Source of the DNA: Lunularia cruciata
Lineage: Eukaryota; Streptophyta; Marchantiopsida; Lunulariales; Lunulariaceae
Assembly (NCBI GenBank): GCA_948567375.1
Contig: OX419755.1
Location: 5,399,001 to 5,463,000, forward strand
Reading direction: 5' to 3'
Length of the DNA stretch: 64,000 bases
Shown: positions 23,880 to 34,528 of the stretch, one piece after another
Numbering within the stretch: position 1 is the first letter of the stretch
Layout of the letters: the number at the start of each line of letters is the position of its first letter
Made by a program: the position numbers and the translations under genes
The notes under the pieces: model-generated
Seen by the model: the letters and a program-made list of their open reading frames with translations, nothing else
Databases searched by the model: none
What the model was told of the DNA's origin: nothing

Positions 23880-25060
23880 GTATACAATGGATTATAAAGT
23901 TAGATTTGGAGACCTCACATGAAAGATTAGAAGATGAGGATGAATATGGAGAAGTAGATTTAGACATGCTAGAATTATTGTTTGGTGAGTTGCAGTATGC
24001 ACATTTCCATAGATATTTGGAACCTCACGTTACTTACCCTCAAAGTAGAGAATTTGTGATTTAAATATTTTAGAAGTCTAGATGTGAAGGCTTTTTGACA
24101 TCTTACTAGAATGGATGTTCATTTTTTTTCAACATTAGTAGATTTGATAAAAATATAGTGTTTCAAGAAAAAATTATAAGCAAGAGCAAACACTTGTGTA
24201 GATCTAAGTAGCTCTAGCTCTTGATAGATTTGGACATCATGGTAATAGGGCTTGTGTTGCAAGGGGATTAAACATATGGGGCATTAGTGCATGTTTGATA
24301 ATTGCCTCTATAGATAGAGTTATGATAGCAATATTAGATTTGATGAGGAGTCAAGTTGCATGGGCTGAGCCCAAGGAGAGGAAGAGGATATCCGCTATTT
24401 TTGCATAAAAAGATTTCCGTGGTTGTGTTAGTTTGGGAAATTTTTTTCCTCTTTCTGCCCAACCTACTATGGATGGAGAAATCTATTTCAGCTGAAAGGG
24501 TTCATGTTCCATAAATAGCCAAGTGATTTGCGATGATAAAAGGGGAATTATAGATTTTACATGAAGTAAGTGTTCTATATTATGTTTTAGTAGGAGAGTG
24601 TTCTATATTATGTTCTTTTTTGTTTTAGTTTTGGTGGTACTTTGTGTACATTTGCATTATTTTATTAAAGGTTGGATTTGGTTTGTTTATTTGCAGGAAT
24701 GTCAAGGTCATATCACGACATGACTTGTTTGAAATAATAATCACTATGGAATGATTTGAACTAGAGAGGGGTGTCATAGTTTTGAGACAAAAGAGTACCT
24801 TTTAGGGGATTTAGGTTATGTACCAATGCATCACCTAGTCCTTGCCTTCAAGCAGGCATGAATAGAGGACAAGCAAGAGTTCAACCAATATTTGGTGAAG
24901 GCAAGAGTGATAAATAAGCATTGTATAGGAGTTTTAAAAGCTAGATGACATTCTCTTTGTGACCTTAGAATGCAACTTAAAGACAATAGTAGAAATGCAT
25001 ATTGGTTGAAATGGGTCTCATTTTGCATTATTTTGCATAACTTTTTAATTGGTAGGTCAG
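23880..25060 (+). pseudogene. PIF/Harbinger-type transposase relic
   Basis: Translated pieces in shifting frames match the order of a PIF/Harbinger DDE transposase. They are an N-terminal acidic segment (23918-24062), RMDVHFFSTLVDLI (about 24105), RACVARGLNIWGIS with a following helix (24235-24330), QPTMDGEIYFS near 24460-24495, and the C-terminal FNQYLVKARV...HCIGVLKAR...ILHN block (24865-25045). The family role is cut-and-paste transposition. It is clearly dead: there are many stops and frame changes, the usual catalytic VDGT before FPLS is replaced by LGN, and the acidic residue expected before the HxxG block reads lysine. No terminal inverted repeats were identified. Confidence 0.7.
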
Positions 25061-25379
25061 ACGTTTGGTCAAAAGATGATGAAGGATTTAGCTATGAAAG
25101 TCAAATAGATTTCAGAAATGTCCTTTAGTGGAATAAAGCTTGGTCAAAGAAGACAGTAGGTCAAGGATGATGCAACAATGCCTTGCTCACCATGCTCATG
25201 TACTTGAATGAAATATGAGAGTAACATCCTTTATAATAAAAATATCATTTGCCTAATTCTATTGATCAATATCTTGTTGCAAAAATTGTTGTAAGGAATG
25301 TTTACATTATTTTCCCAAAGCTTATCAGGAATTATCATATGTTTCCTACCTCCACACAAACACCACCAAGTTCAAAAAT

Positions 25380-25500
25380 TGTAGAGAATTTGCTTAGAGA
25401 CACTAGGTGACAATGGGTGATACTAGGTGGCACTGGGTGACGCTCCCCATGGATGCCAAGTGGCACTGAGTGATGCCCATGGGCATTTGTCTATAGATGG
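25380..25500. repeat. GGCACT/GGTGAC short-repeat module
   Basis: A cluster of near-identical short words, such as CTAGGTGGCACTGGGTGACG and variants. Similar modules recur near 28390-28510, 42960-43270 and 46110-46310. The origin is unknown. Confidence 0.4.
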
Positions 25501-25559
25501 TGGGAGTCACCAACCAGAGGTTACTTTTGTATTTTTCCCATTGTGCTCATCTCCACTTT

Positions 25560-25800
25560 CGTCGGGAGAATAATCTACACATAGTATTGGTGCCATTTGG
25601 TGTGAGTTTTCACGTTAGTGAACTGAAGGGTTTATGTTATGGTGAAACTAGTAGTTGTTTTGTGTTCATGTAAGCTCAAGGATTTTCTCTTGTGTTAAGG
25701 GAAGTAGGAAATTGAGTGGTGGATTTTCTTTAATGTTACATAAGCTCGGGTTTATTTGGATGTCACTTAAGCATTGGAGTTTGTTTATGTTATCTGCAGT
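25560..25800 (+). repeat. Leader of a repeat family preceding purine-rich arrays, copy 1
   Basis: The order GGAGAATAAT...TTGGTGC(C/T)ATTTGGTGTGAG...TTATGTTATGGTGAA...GTAAGCTCAAGG(A/G)TTTTCTCTTG...TTACATAAGCTC is shared with 30309-30610. In both places a purine-rich array follows, so leader plus array appear to be one dispersed repeat family. Confidence 0.55.
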
Positions 25801-25829
25801 AGCAAAAGGAGTTTGGGGGTGGGGGGAGG

Positions 25830-27310
25830 CAGAAAAATGGGGAAGTGTTTTGGCAGGAAAGAAGTTTGAGAAGGGAGAGAATTATCAAGAGTTTTGGGCT
25901 TGGGAAGAAGAGAGGATTATCAAAGATTTTGCAGGAGAGAGATATCGAAGTGTTTTGGCAAGACGGAAGAATTGGGAAGGGGTTTCTGCAGGAAAGAAAG
26001 AGAAAGAGAAATCCAGAAAGAAGATTTTGAAGGAGAGAGATATCGAAGTGTTTTGGCAGGACAGGAGAGAGATATCAAACTGTTTTGGCAGGACAGAAAG
26101 AGTCGGGAAGGGGTTTCTGCAGGGAAGGGAAGGAAAGAGAAATCCCAAAAGGATTTTGGCAGGAACAAAGAAATCTCAAAGGGTTTTGCAGAAAAGAGAA
26201 ATCCCAAAAGGAGAGAGATATCAAAGTTTTTTTGGCAGGACAAAAGAATCGGGAAGGGGTTTCTGCAGGGAAGAAAGAAAAAAGAGAAATCCCGAAAGAA
26301 GATTTTGCAGGAGAGAGATATCAAAGTGTTTTGGCAGGACAGAAGAGTGGGGAAGTGGTTTCTGCAGGGAAGGGAAGGAAAGAGAAATCCCAAAAGGATT
26401 TTGGCAGGAACAAAGAAATCTCAAAGGGTTTTGCAGAAAAGAGAAATCCCAAAAGGATTTTGGCAGGAACAAAGAAATCTCAAAGGGTTTTGCAGAAAAG
26501 AGAAATCCCAAAAGGTTCTTTGCAGGGGAGAGATATCAAAGTTTTCTTGGCAGGACAAAAGAATTGGGAAGGAGTTTCTGCAGGGAAGAAAGAAAAAGAG
26601 AAATCCCGAAGGGTTCTTTGCAGGAGAGAGATATCAAAGTGTTTTTTTTGCAGGACAGAAGAGTCGGGAAGGGGTTTCTGCAAGGAAGGGAAGGAAAGAG
26701 AAATCCCGAAAGGATTTTGGCAAGAATAGAGAAATCTCAAAGGGTTTTGCAGAAAAGAGAAATCCCGAAGGGTTCTTTACAGGAGAGAGATATCGAAGTG
26801 TTTTGGCAAGACAGAAGAATCGGGAAGGGGTTTCTTCAGGGAAGAAAGAGAAAGAGAAATCCCGAAGGGTTCTTTGCAGGAGAGAGATATTGAAGTGTTT
26901 TGGCAAGACAGAAGAATCGGGAAGGGGTTTCTGCAGGGAAGGGAAAGGAAAGAGAAATCCCGAAAGGATTTTGGCAGGAACAGAGAAATCTCAAAGGGTT
27001 TTGCAGAAAAGAGAAATCCCAAAGGGTTCTTTGCAAGAGAGAGATATCGAAGTGTTTTGGTAAGACAGAAGAATCGGGAAGGGGTCTCTGCAGGGAAGAA
27101 AGAGAAAGAGAAATCCCGAAAGGGTTCTTTGCAAGAGAGAGATATCAAAGTTTTTTTGGCAGAACAAAAGAATCGGGAAGGGGTTTCTGCAAGGAAGAAA
27201 GAAAAAGAGAAATCCCGAAGGGTTCTTTGCAGGAGAGAGATATCGAAGTCTTTTTTTTTGCAAGACAGAAGAATCAAGAAGGGGTTACAACAGAGAAAGT
27301 GAAAGGAAAG
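25830..27310 (+). repeat. Purine-rich minisatellite with two interleaved unit types
   Basis: Type 1 units of about 95-99 bp begin GAGAGATATC and contain TTTTGGCA(G/A)GAC, GGGAAGGGGTTTCTGCA and AGAGAAATCCC. They recur at about 25927, 26036, 26213, 26311, 26528, 26622, 26786, 26882, 27039, 27138 and 27235. Type 2 inserts of about 60 bp (AAGGATTTTGGCA(G/A)GAA...AAATCTCAAAGGGTTTTGCAG) alternate irregularly. The plus strand is nearly stop-free in all three frames, so it produces overlapping open frames of up to 412 codons encoding the same peptides in rotated frames. That argues for repeat DNA rather than a gene. Confidence 0.8.
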
Positions 27311-28400
27311 AAAGAGAAAATGTTTTGAGGAGAAATGTTGCAAGAGAAAAGTGAGGGTTTTGGGAAGAAATTGAAGGTTGACAGAGAGGATCTTGGCAGG
27401 AAGTTTTCAAGAGATCAGTAAGGTTTTGAGAGGAACTTCAAGTGGAGAGGTTCTTGACAGGGAGTTTCCGGAAGATCAGTAGGGCTGGAGAGAAGCTTGA
27501 AGTGATAGGGATTTTAAGAAGAAATGTTGCAGGAGAACAAAGAGGGGTTTTGGGGAAACTTCAAGTGATAGAAGGTTAGGGAAGAATCAAGAGCAAGTCA
27601 AGAGCGTAGACCAGAAGTACAGAGCAAAAAAGGGAGAGAGAAAGGTGGTCTTGGATGAATGAAAAGATCAGTGGAGGTCAGGAATTGGAGTGTGAGTAGA
27701 GAAATACTCAAGAAGAAGACCGTATGGACTCACAATGACAGGATGGAGAAATCGAAGGAATTTTGCCAAGCAATGAAGACTTAGAGACATCAAGCGGAGA
27801 CTGCAAGCAGAAAACCAAACACTGTAAGGGATAGGAGTTATGACCAGGCTGATTTTGTGTTCTATACATGCTTGACTAGGCAGTGCGCTTAGATGCAAAC
27901 ATTATGCAATCAAGTCTGCTTGATCATCCTGAAGAGTTATGGATTTGAAACTTGGTGTGAAGTTGGAAGTGACTTTTCCCATTATCGAATGTGTGTGTAC
28001 AAAAATAAGAAATAGTAATAAAATGGAATAAACACCACGGTATTCAGCTAGGCTGCATAATTCAAACCGGACATGGAACAAAATTCTAGAGTTGAGTCAT
28101 TTGCATGACCTTTGGACTAGTCCTTGAATCCTTGAGTATGTGCTTGGCCAGACCTGACGTTATAGCAAAACCCACCACCCTCCTAAGAAGGTTAGAGTGA
28201 GGAATAGTCTAGAACAACAACTCAAGAACATTAGGAGCGGAACAACAGCAAAAAGTCTGCCCAGAGAGGTTGTTGTCACAAAGCTAGAAACAGAACCAGT
28301 GCCGAGCTTATGAGAACAAGCCAATATAAGCACAAGTAGCCAAGTGCCCGGTGCAATCTCAAGATCTCTGACACCGCTTGATGGCGCCCAACTCATTGCA
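27311..28400. other. Degenerate purine-rich flank, no supported gene
   Basis: The first 350 bases continue with diverged purine-rich repeats (TCTTGGCAGG, AAGTTTTCAAGAGATCAG). The rest shows no gene or recognisable element. Confidence 0.4.
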
Positions 28401-28403
28401 ATG

Positions 28404-28512
28404 AGATGGCACTAGGAGGCACTTAGAGGCACAAATTTGTAAAATAATGGTTGTTGCAAGATGGCACTAGGAGGCGCTTAGAGGCACAAATTTGTAAACT
28501 AATGGTTGGGTG
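28404..28512 (+). repeat. Two-copy tandem repeat, 55-bp period
   Basis: AGATGGCACTAGGAGGC(A/G)CTTAGAGGCACAAATTTGTAAA(A/C)TAATGGTTG occurs at 28404 and again at 28459. It belongs to the GGCACT-type modules seen elsewhere in the window. Confidence 0.75.
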
Positions 28513-28916
28513 CACCTGTTGGTAACACAAAAAGCCGCATGTTGGCATTGATTGATGCTCATGATTTGATATTTTGGAGTGGAAATTGGGGTTAAGTCTA
28601 GATGAAATTTAAATATTGAGAGTGCATTTTATAGATATATTTGATCATGGTATCGATAAATTTTTCATATGGAAGCCTATATAAAACACTCCCTTCCTTC
28701 TAAGTTTGACAATTCTCAAATTGACTAGAAGTTTTGGAAGATTCCAAGGGGAAAATCAATCATTTTGGTTTTGCACCTTTCAAAACATCTTCATAAGCCA
28801 TTTTTGGGTTGAACAAGGAGGTTTGAGAGAGTTTTGAGGCATTGGGACCAGAAACTGAGCATATTTAAAAATTGAGTAGAAATTGAGGTTATTTCAAAAT
28901 TGAGGAGAAGTGTAAT

Positions 28917-29230
28917 ACCAATAACTAGATAGATGATCTGGAGATGAAATTTGGTTTGGTAAAATCTTGAAGGATGTTATACATGATGGACTAAATAGAT
29001 AAGCTAGAGGTATCACCAAAAGATTATTTCTACCAATAGTCCAAAAACTAAAACATGCTTTGAAGCTTTAGAATCAATAGCCAAACATATGATCTAGAGG
29101 TGAACTTGGAGTGGTAACATCTAAAAGGATGTTACACATGATAGAGACTGTAGATCAGATAGAGGTATCCCTAAGAGAGCACTTCTACTAATAGTGAAGA
29201 AGCAAAAATAGGCCTCAAAACTTTAGATAC
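28917..29230 (+). repeat. Diverged direct duplication, about 155-170 bp
   Basis: Two consecutive blocks share GATCT(G/A)GAG(A/G)TGAA, AAGGATGTTA(T/C)ACATGAT, AGAGGTATC and ACTAATAGT in the same order. No coding content is seen. Confidence 0.5.
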
Positions 29231-29239
29231 AATTTCAAA

Positions 29240-30300
29240 GGCCTAAATAGATGAATTAGGCACAAAAAATGTGTAGATCCTCTCCCCCAAAGGAGGAAAG
29301 GCTGCACTTCCCTCCCCTTGGTTTGTCTCACCAAGAGCTTTCCAATAGTACCTCACCTACATGATTCTGAGATTCTTATAAGAAGATTCCCTAAAAGATC
29401 CCTCTAGTCAAAGCCTATTTGATCAACCAGATGGGACCAGGACCGATATATCACCATCTAAGCAAGTAATCTAAGGGTGGAGCTTGACAATGACAGGTCA
29501 CCTATCCATGTACCTAATCATATGGTGGAGCTTCCTTGGAGGAGATCCTCCTTGGCTATATAATAAAGAGAAGGTGCTCCTTTGGACAAGACATTGGAGG
29601 ACTGAGGGTAAAATTTGTGTTTTCTCTCTTATACTCTCTTGAAGAGTTCTCTTGTCCTCAGAGTAGTACAAGAAGGAGAAGAGAAGGTTCAGAATAGAGT
29701 AGAGTGGAGTTTTGAGAGGAGTGAGTAGAAGGGGACTATTTTGGGAAGAGAAGTAGAGGAGAAGTTCATTTTGAACTAAGTGAGAGCAAGTAAGCAAGCA
29801 ATTTGCAAGCAGTCCAATTCACTTGAATTTCATTCTCCATTGCAGAAATTTGGGGTTACGAGAAGATTGTTGATGGATAAGACATGAGGAACATGCAAGG
29901 AGATTGGTTGATTGGATTCCACACCATGAACCACCTAGTGAACTTCATCAAATGGTGCTGGCTCGATAAGCATCAAATTTGGATTGCTATAAATGGAATC
30001 AAAGAGGTCAATCTTGATGTATTCAAGCTCAAAATCACATTTGGCTTACATTACCCATGTCCCGAGGTATTCCCAATGCATTCCTCATTCATTTTCTGCA
30101 AGTTTTGTCAAGTTTTCTATTTTTTCTCAAATTTTGGAAGAGAATTTCAATCAAGGGGTCTCAATGTACAGCACCTACAAGCGTCAACCAGCACCTCTTG
30201 GTCTCATCTTGCAGCACCCTTGTAGCCCTAAACCCTAAATCCTCCCCATCCCACAATGCCAACAAGCATCATCTAGCGTGGTAGCGCTCGTAGCTACGCT
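29240..30300. other. Unclassified repeat-type DNA
   Basis: Purine-rich stretches near 29640-29780 are the reverse of the minus-strand frame in that interval. A plus-strand frame of 113 codons at 29884-30225 has no recognisable similarity. No gene is supported. Confidence 0.35.
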
Positions 30301-30308
30301 TGTTTGAT

Positions 30309-30620
30309 ATCATCAGGAAAATAATGTATGCATACCATTGGTGCTATTTGGTGTGAGTCTTTTCTTTTATTTTACAATGAACTTGGCATTTTTTTATGTC
30401 ATTGTGTCTCAGAATTCATTTCATGTTACCTTGTCTTGAGAGTAATTTTTATGTTATGGTGAAGTCAAAAGTTGTCCCTGTAAGCTCAAGGGTTTTCTCT
30501 TGCATTACATAAGCTCAGAATTTTCTCCTATGTTACATAAGCTCAGGACTTTCTTTTATGTTACATGAACTCGGGAGTTTTGTGTGTTACACAAGCTTGG
30601 GACCTTTTGTTTATGTTATT
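30309..30620 (+). repeat. Leader of a repeat family preceding purine-rich arrays, copy 2
   Basis: This is homologous to 25560-25800 and followed by its own purine-rich array. Here the TTACATAAGCTC(A/G)G phrase is amplified into four or five tandem variants (30500-30600). Confidence 0.6.
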
Positions 30621-30679
30621 GGGGTCTTAGGAGTATTTTATTTAGTGGTAGCCGCAAGGAGTTCTTTTTAATTCTTTTT

Positions 30680-31456
30680 TAGCTTTGAGAGAGTACCTTG
30701 ATGGACAGAAGAGAGAAAGGAGTTTTGGCTTCAAGGTAGTGCTTCAAGGTGGTGAAAGGTAGGAGAGAGAAAGGAGTTTTAGCTTCAAGAGATTGCCTTG
30801 AAGGTGAAGAGAGAAAGGAGTTTTAGTTTCAAGAGAGTGCCTTGAAAGAGAAGATAGAAAGGAGTTTTGTTGCTTCAAGAGGAAGCTTGAATAGGACAAG
30901 AGGAGGCTGATAGGATTTTTACTAAAGGAAGTGCTTTGGCCAAGAGGACAAGAAAATTTGAGAAGGGGAGTTTTGGGCTGGATAGGAGGGCAAGGAAATT
31001 TTCTCGAAGGAGGAGCTGGAGAGTGGGAAGAGAGGGAAAAAAGAAAAATCAAAAAGGGAGAGTGGGTGGAAGAGCTTGTGTGCTGAAGGAGCAAAATTTT
31101 GAGGAAGAAGACTTGCTTGGATAGAGGAGAGATTAATCAAATGTGAGGTCTAGAGAGGGAGAGATAGGGCTGGGCTTGGACAGCAAGAGTGGAGATTTTT
31201 GAAATTAGACTTGTGCAAGACAGAGGAAGAGCAAGGAGAAGGGAAGAATTTGAGAGAGAGAGACAAGGCTGGGCTTGGACAGCAAGAGAGGAGATTTTAA
31301 AATTGAACTTGTGCAAGATAGAGGGAGAGAAATTGGATGTGAAGGGCTGGAAAGAGAAGGGCAGAGGAGAGGGTTTTTGAAGGAATAGCTTGTAATTGTG
31401 TAGGAGTTTGAAAGTCTGGAGGGAGAGAGAGAAATTGAATGTGAAGGGTTTTGTGT
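30680..31456 (+). repeat. Purine-rich array, left part, interrupted by the gypsy insertion
   Basis: Repeating phrases are GAGAGAAAGGAGTTTTAGCTTCAAGAG (left side) and GAGAGAAATTGAATGTGAAGGG (right side). The same array resumes at 41369 after the inserted element, so the two halves were once contiguous. Confidence 0.75.
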
Positions 31457-31460
31457 AGGT
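31457..31460. repeat. Target site duplication AGGT, left copy
   Basis: AGGT directly precedes TGTCACGCC and is repeated at 41365-41368 after ...GCACAACA. A paralogous uninterrupted unit in the array (about 41735-41765) reads TTTTGTGCAGGTGCTTGGACA, which is what joining the two flanks through one AGGT predicts. Confidence 0.75.
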
Positions 31461-31910
31461 TGTCACGCCATTTGTAGTGCCGCATCTAGATTGCTCGGAC
31501 ACTGGAGTTCCAGTGATAGTAGTTAGAGTTATTTCAGCAGTATCTCAGAGACTACTTTTCGAAGGTCAGATTTTGTGTTTGGGGTACTGACTTCATGGTG
31601 GGGCCCACTGTCACTTTGCACCGTTTGCACCGTCGAGTGTGCCGTCAGCGGGACCGTTAGGGTTTCAGAGCTAGCTCAAGTCCAAGGGGTATAGTTTTGA
31701 AGTGAGCTCTAGAGAGCTCACTTCTCTGATGTTGAGCCTTCGAGTTCTTGGCTATGGTGGATAGAGGTCGGCGAGCATCACCTGGATTCTCTATGCTTGA
31801 GTGGGTGTGGCTTGACTGTAATCAATGCCCAATTGTTGGCAGTTTATAAAGTGATAGATCAAGTACTGATCTGAGTTGAGTTGAGTTGAGAGTGGTAAGC
31901 AATCTGATTA
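31461..31910 (+). repeat. Terminal module B, 5' copy of element 1
   Basis: 450 bp starting TGTCACGCC and ending AATCTGATTA, after which internal sequence follows directly with no module A. It matches 40823-41258. A TATA-like TTTATAAAG lies near 31845, close to the module's end, so transcription may start in the last 30-40 bp of B. That would place module A in the R-U5 position, which is missing here. Confidence 0.8.
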
Positions 31911-32632
31911 CAGCAGGAGAAGTGAAGTTAGGGAGAAATTGGGTGCAGGAACTTTGAGTGTTGGTGGTATCTCCAAGCTCGGTGGATCGTTGGTAGCTCA
32001 ATTCAAGTTCAGTGTTTTCCTAGTGTGCAGAAGCTCATTCAATTGATGTAGATTTGGCAGTTAGGCGGACGGTGTGCAGAAGCGCTGGCCAAATTTTGAG
32101 CAAAGAAGGAGCAAATTTCAAGCAGTGGTTGTGATTTTGAGCTCAAGAGGTGAAGGCAGGACCAATTTGCTACGAGTTGGGCTCAGAAAGTCAAATTGAA
32201 GGTGGAGTTGTGAAGCTATTCTCATGAATTTGTGATTTGGAGAAACCCGTGTTGTCAATCTGGCTCGAGTGGAAAGTTAGCGGGGGATTTGGCGGACAAC
32301 CAACTTTAGGGTTTATATCAGATTTTACGTCAGATTTTGGTTGGGGTTTATGTCAGATTTTGGCCAGATTTGGAGGAGTTTTGCTAGTTTGGCGGACTTT
32401 TGTAGATTTGGAGAAGTTTTGCCAATTTTGGAGGAGGTTCGAAGTGGCAACAAGAAAGGTCTCATTTGGCTGAATTTTGGCGTTTTGAGGCTTTGAGGCA
32501 TAGGGCTATGGGCTATGAGAGGCTACAAAGGCCTAGAAGGGCCAACAAGCCAGCTTGTTGGCATGAGGCTAGCTAGTTTAGAGTAGATCTTGGTCATTGG
32601 TTGGCAAAATTTGCCTTTCTTGCTAGATTATG

Positions 32633-32694
32633 CACAATAGGGTTTGACCCCTAGATCTCTTGTTCTTAGACTGGTGCCCTAGCCAACTGGTCCA
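32633..32694 (-). other. tRNA-like fragment in the element leader
   Basis: On the minus strand the sequence has an A-box-like GGACCAGTTGGCTAGGG and a B-box-like GGGGTCAAACCC at tRNA-like spacing. The acceptor stem does not pair and the anticodon stem is poor, so it is not a functional tRNA gene. The homologous segment in element 2 is at about 56050-56110. It could be an old tRNA-derived insertion. Confidence 0.3.
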
Positions 32695-33251
32695 CCCTCA
32701 CTTGTTGTCATGGTGATTATGCCATTGTTATCTATACACATGTAGCTTTGGCTAGGAGAGGCAGTTTGATCCCATTCTTGGTGATCCTGGTAACTTAGGA
32801 CTTAGATATGAATTTCTCTTATGTCAAATGCCAAATGGTGGCAGAGTCAATCCCGTGTTGTGTTATGATATGAAGGGTTTTCATTTAGATTTCTTGTGAT
32901 TGGATCCCCTCCATTCTCTACTTCATGTTTGTGCACCACGTTTGTGTGAGGTGCCCTGACTTTTGAGCGTTGGTGCTCGGGTGTGCTCTTGGTGGTGAGG
33001 CTAGAGTGATGACCAGTCAGACTACCTTTGTTTCTCTTTGGTGAGGTAGGAAGTGATGACCTGCAGATCATGAGAGTGCGTGTTATGATAGCAGGTTACA
33101 GGTTGCCCTTTCCCCTAGTGTAGTTATCTCAATTAGAGTTACATTAGTGGGTGGTGCTTAGTTGGTATTGGCACGTGGTGGTGTTGGCACTTGCGGTTGC
33201 AACTTGCGGTTGAAGTTGGTGGTTTGGGTTTGCTGTTGCAGTTACTTGGTC

Positions 33252-34520
33252 ATGACGGAGTTCTTTGGAGATTTTAGAGGAGTTAGCCCTGCAGTACACA
33301 ATGGGTTTACTCGGAGTGGTGCTCGGTATCAGCCTGTATCTTAGGTCCCAGTAAGGAAGTAGATTGACTCTGAGTTGGAGTTTGACAAAGGAGCTGATTT
33401 AGTTGGAGTGCACTTGGTGTGTCCGCACCGTTGTTGTGGAACATGGACGAGATTTATGGGGCCTCCAAAGGCTCTAGGCGTTACTCTGGTATAGTGGGTA
33501 CCATTGAGTTGGATGACTTCATCCATGAGTTTGATAGTTGGTGTGATTTGTAGCAGATGCGGAACCCGACTTTGTTCACACCCTTCATGGCATGGAAGGC
33601 ATTGTTTCAGCATCTAGAGGGTCCGCCGATGGATGACTACCATGAGTTCAGGAGAGCTCATTTGGAGGAGATTGAGTTATGGAGACAGTATTGGTCTCCA
33701 CACTATGTCTCCATCACTTTAGGGTTGGTGGCTAGGAGTAGATCGGCTATACCTACGAGTTCTAGCTTGAGTAGTGTGGGTGGAGCTAGTGGAGGTGCAC
33801 TAGCTGGAGATAGTGCTACTACGATTGGAGGTAGTGTTGCAGGAGGTGGTGTGGTACCGGGGTTTAACCCCATGGTGGAGTTCTTCCTGTGTTGGAGGCA
33901 GAACTACCAGGGAGTGCGGACTGACAAGCTAAGGAGCTTGCAGGAGTTCCAACGGAAGGCTGGAGAGAGCCTACGTGAGGCATACACTCGCATAAGGCGG
34001 CTGATCAGTTTCACTTAGGGAGTTACTGAGGCCCCAGCAGTCCAATTTTGGTATGGGATACTAGACAAGGAGTTGCGACGTAGAGTTTGTGATGTTATGT
34101 TGTTGTAGGCTACTTCGCTCACTTTGGCAGTGGTCTTTGGTTTGGCTGAGCATATTGAGCTCAACATGGTGGAGGAGAGAGTGGTGACATCTGGATTTGG
34201 TAGGGAGACCTCATCCACGGCTCTGACTTCTTCTAGAGTGCAACAAAGTGCACCACGCCTAGTTGGTTTTCAAGGACAAGGTGGACAGCCCAGATCCTAT
34301 GGAGCGAGTGGAGGGCCTAGTGGAGTTAGACCCTTACCCTCATTTTTGAGTCAGCAATAGCCAATGAGTGGTAGTGTTGCTTGTTGGACTTGTGGTGGAC
34401 CTCACCATCGGAGAGAGTGTACTCAAGGCAGTGGACCTAATACCTCGGGTGCATCACAGCCAGCATAGAGGCAGTGTGAGCATTGCCACAGATTTGGTCA
34501 CACTAGTGACCAGTGTTTTG
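33252..34520 (+). pseudogene. gag: Gag of gypsy element 1
   Basis: The frame starts at ATG 33252 (MTEFFGDF) and continues through TAG stops and at least one frame change. MDEIYGASKGSRRYSG and IELDDFIHEFDSW are at about 33445-33545, and a retrotransposon-Gag-like segment with SLQEFQRKAGESLREAYTRI is at about 33938-33997. Two zinc knuckles follow: C-x2-C-x3-H-x4-C (34382-34420) and C-x2-C-x4-H-x4-C (34475-34516). Gag would form the particle and bind RNA. Stops such as 33551-33553, 34016-34018 and 34466-34468 make it inactive. Confidence 0.75.
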
Positions 34521-34528
34521 ACCTACAC

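Noticed and set aside
25655-26893. 412-codon plus-strand open frame and several overlapping 140-390-codon frames
   Set aside because: They lie on the purine-rich minisatellite, encode the same peptides in all three frames, and have antisense shadows. There is no sign of a real coding frame.
31384-31456. Missing module A immediately upstream of the 5' end of element 1
   Set aside because: I looked for an undetected module A in the left flank. The sequence is array DNA that continues at 41369, and the AGGT duplication fixes the end at 31461, so no A is hidden there.
31964-31980. TGGTATCTCCAAG as a tRNA-Met primer binding site
   Set aside because: Only the first seven bases match the expected TGGTATCAGAGC, and it lies about 50 bp inside the internal region rather than next to module B. 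It is conserved in element 2, so it is recorded, but it is not supported as a primer site.
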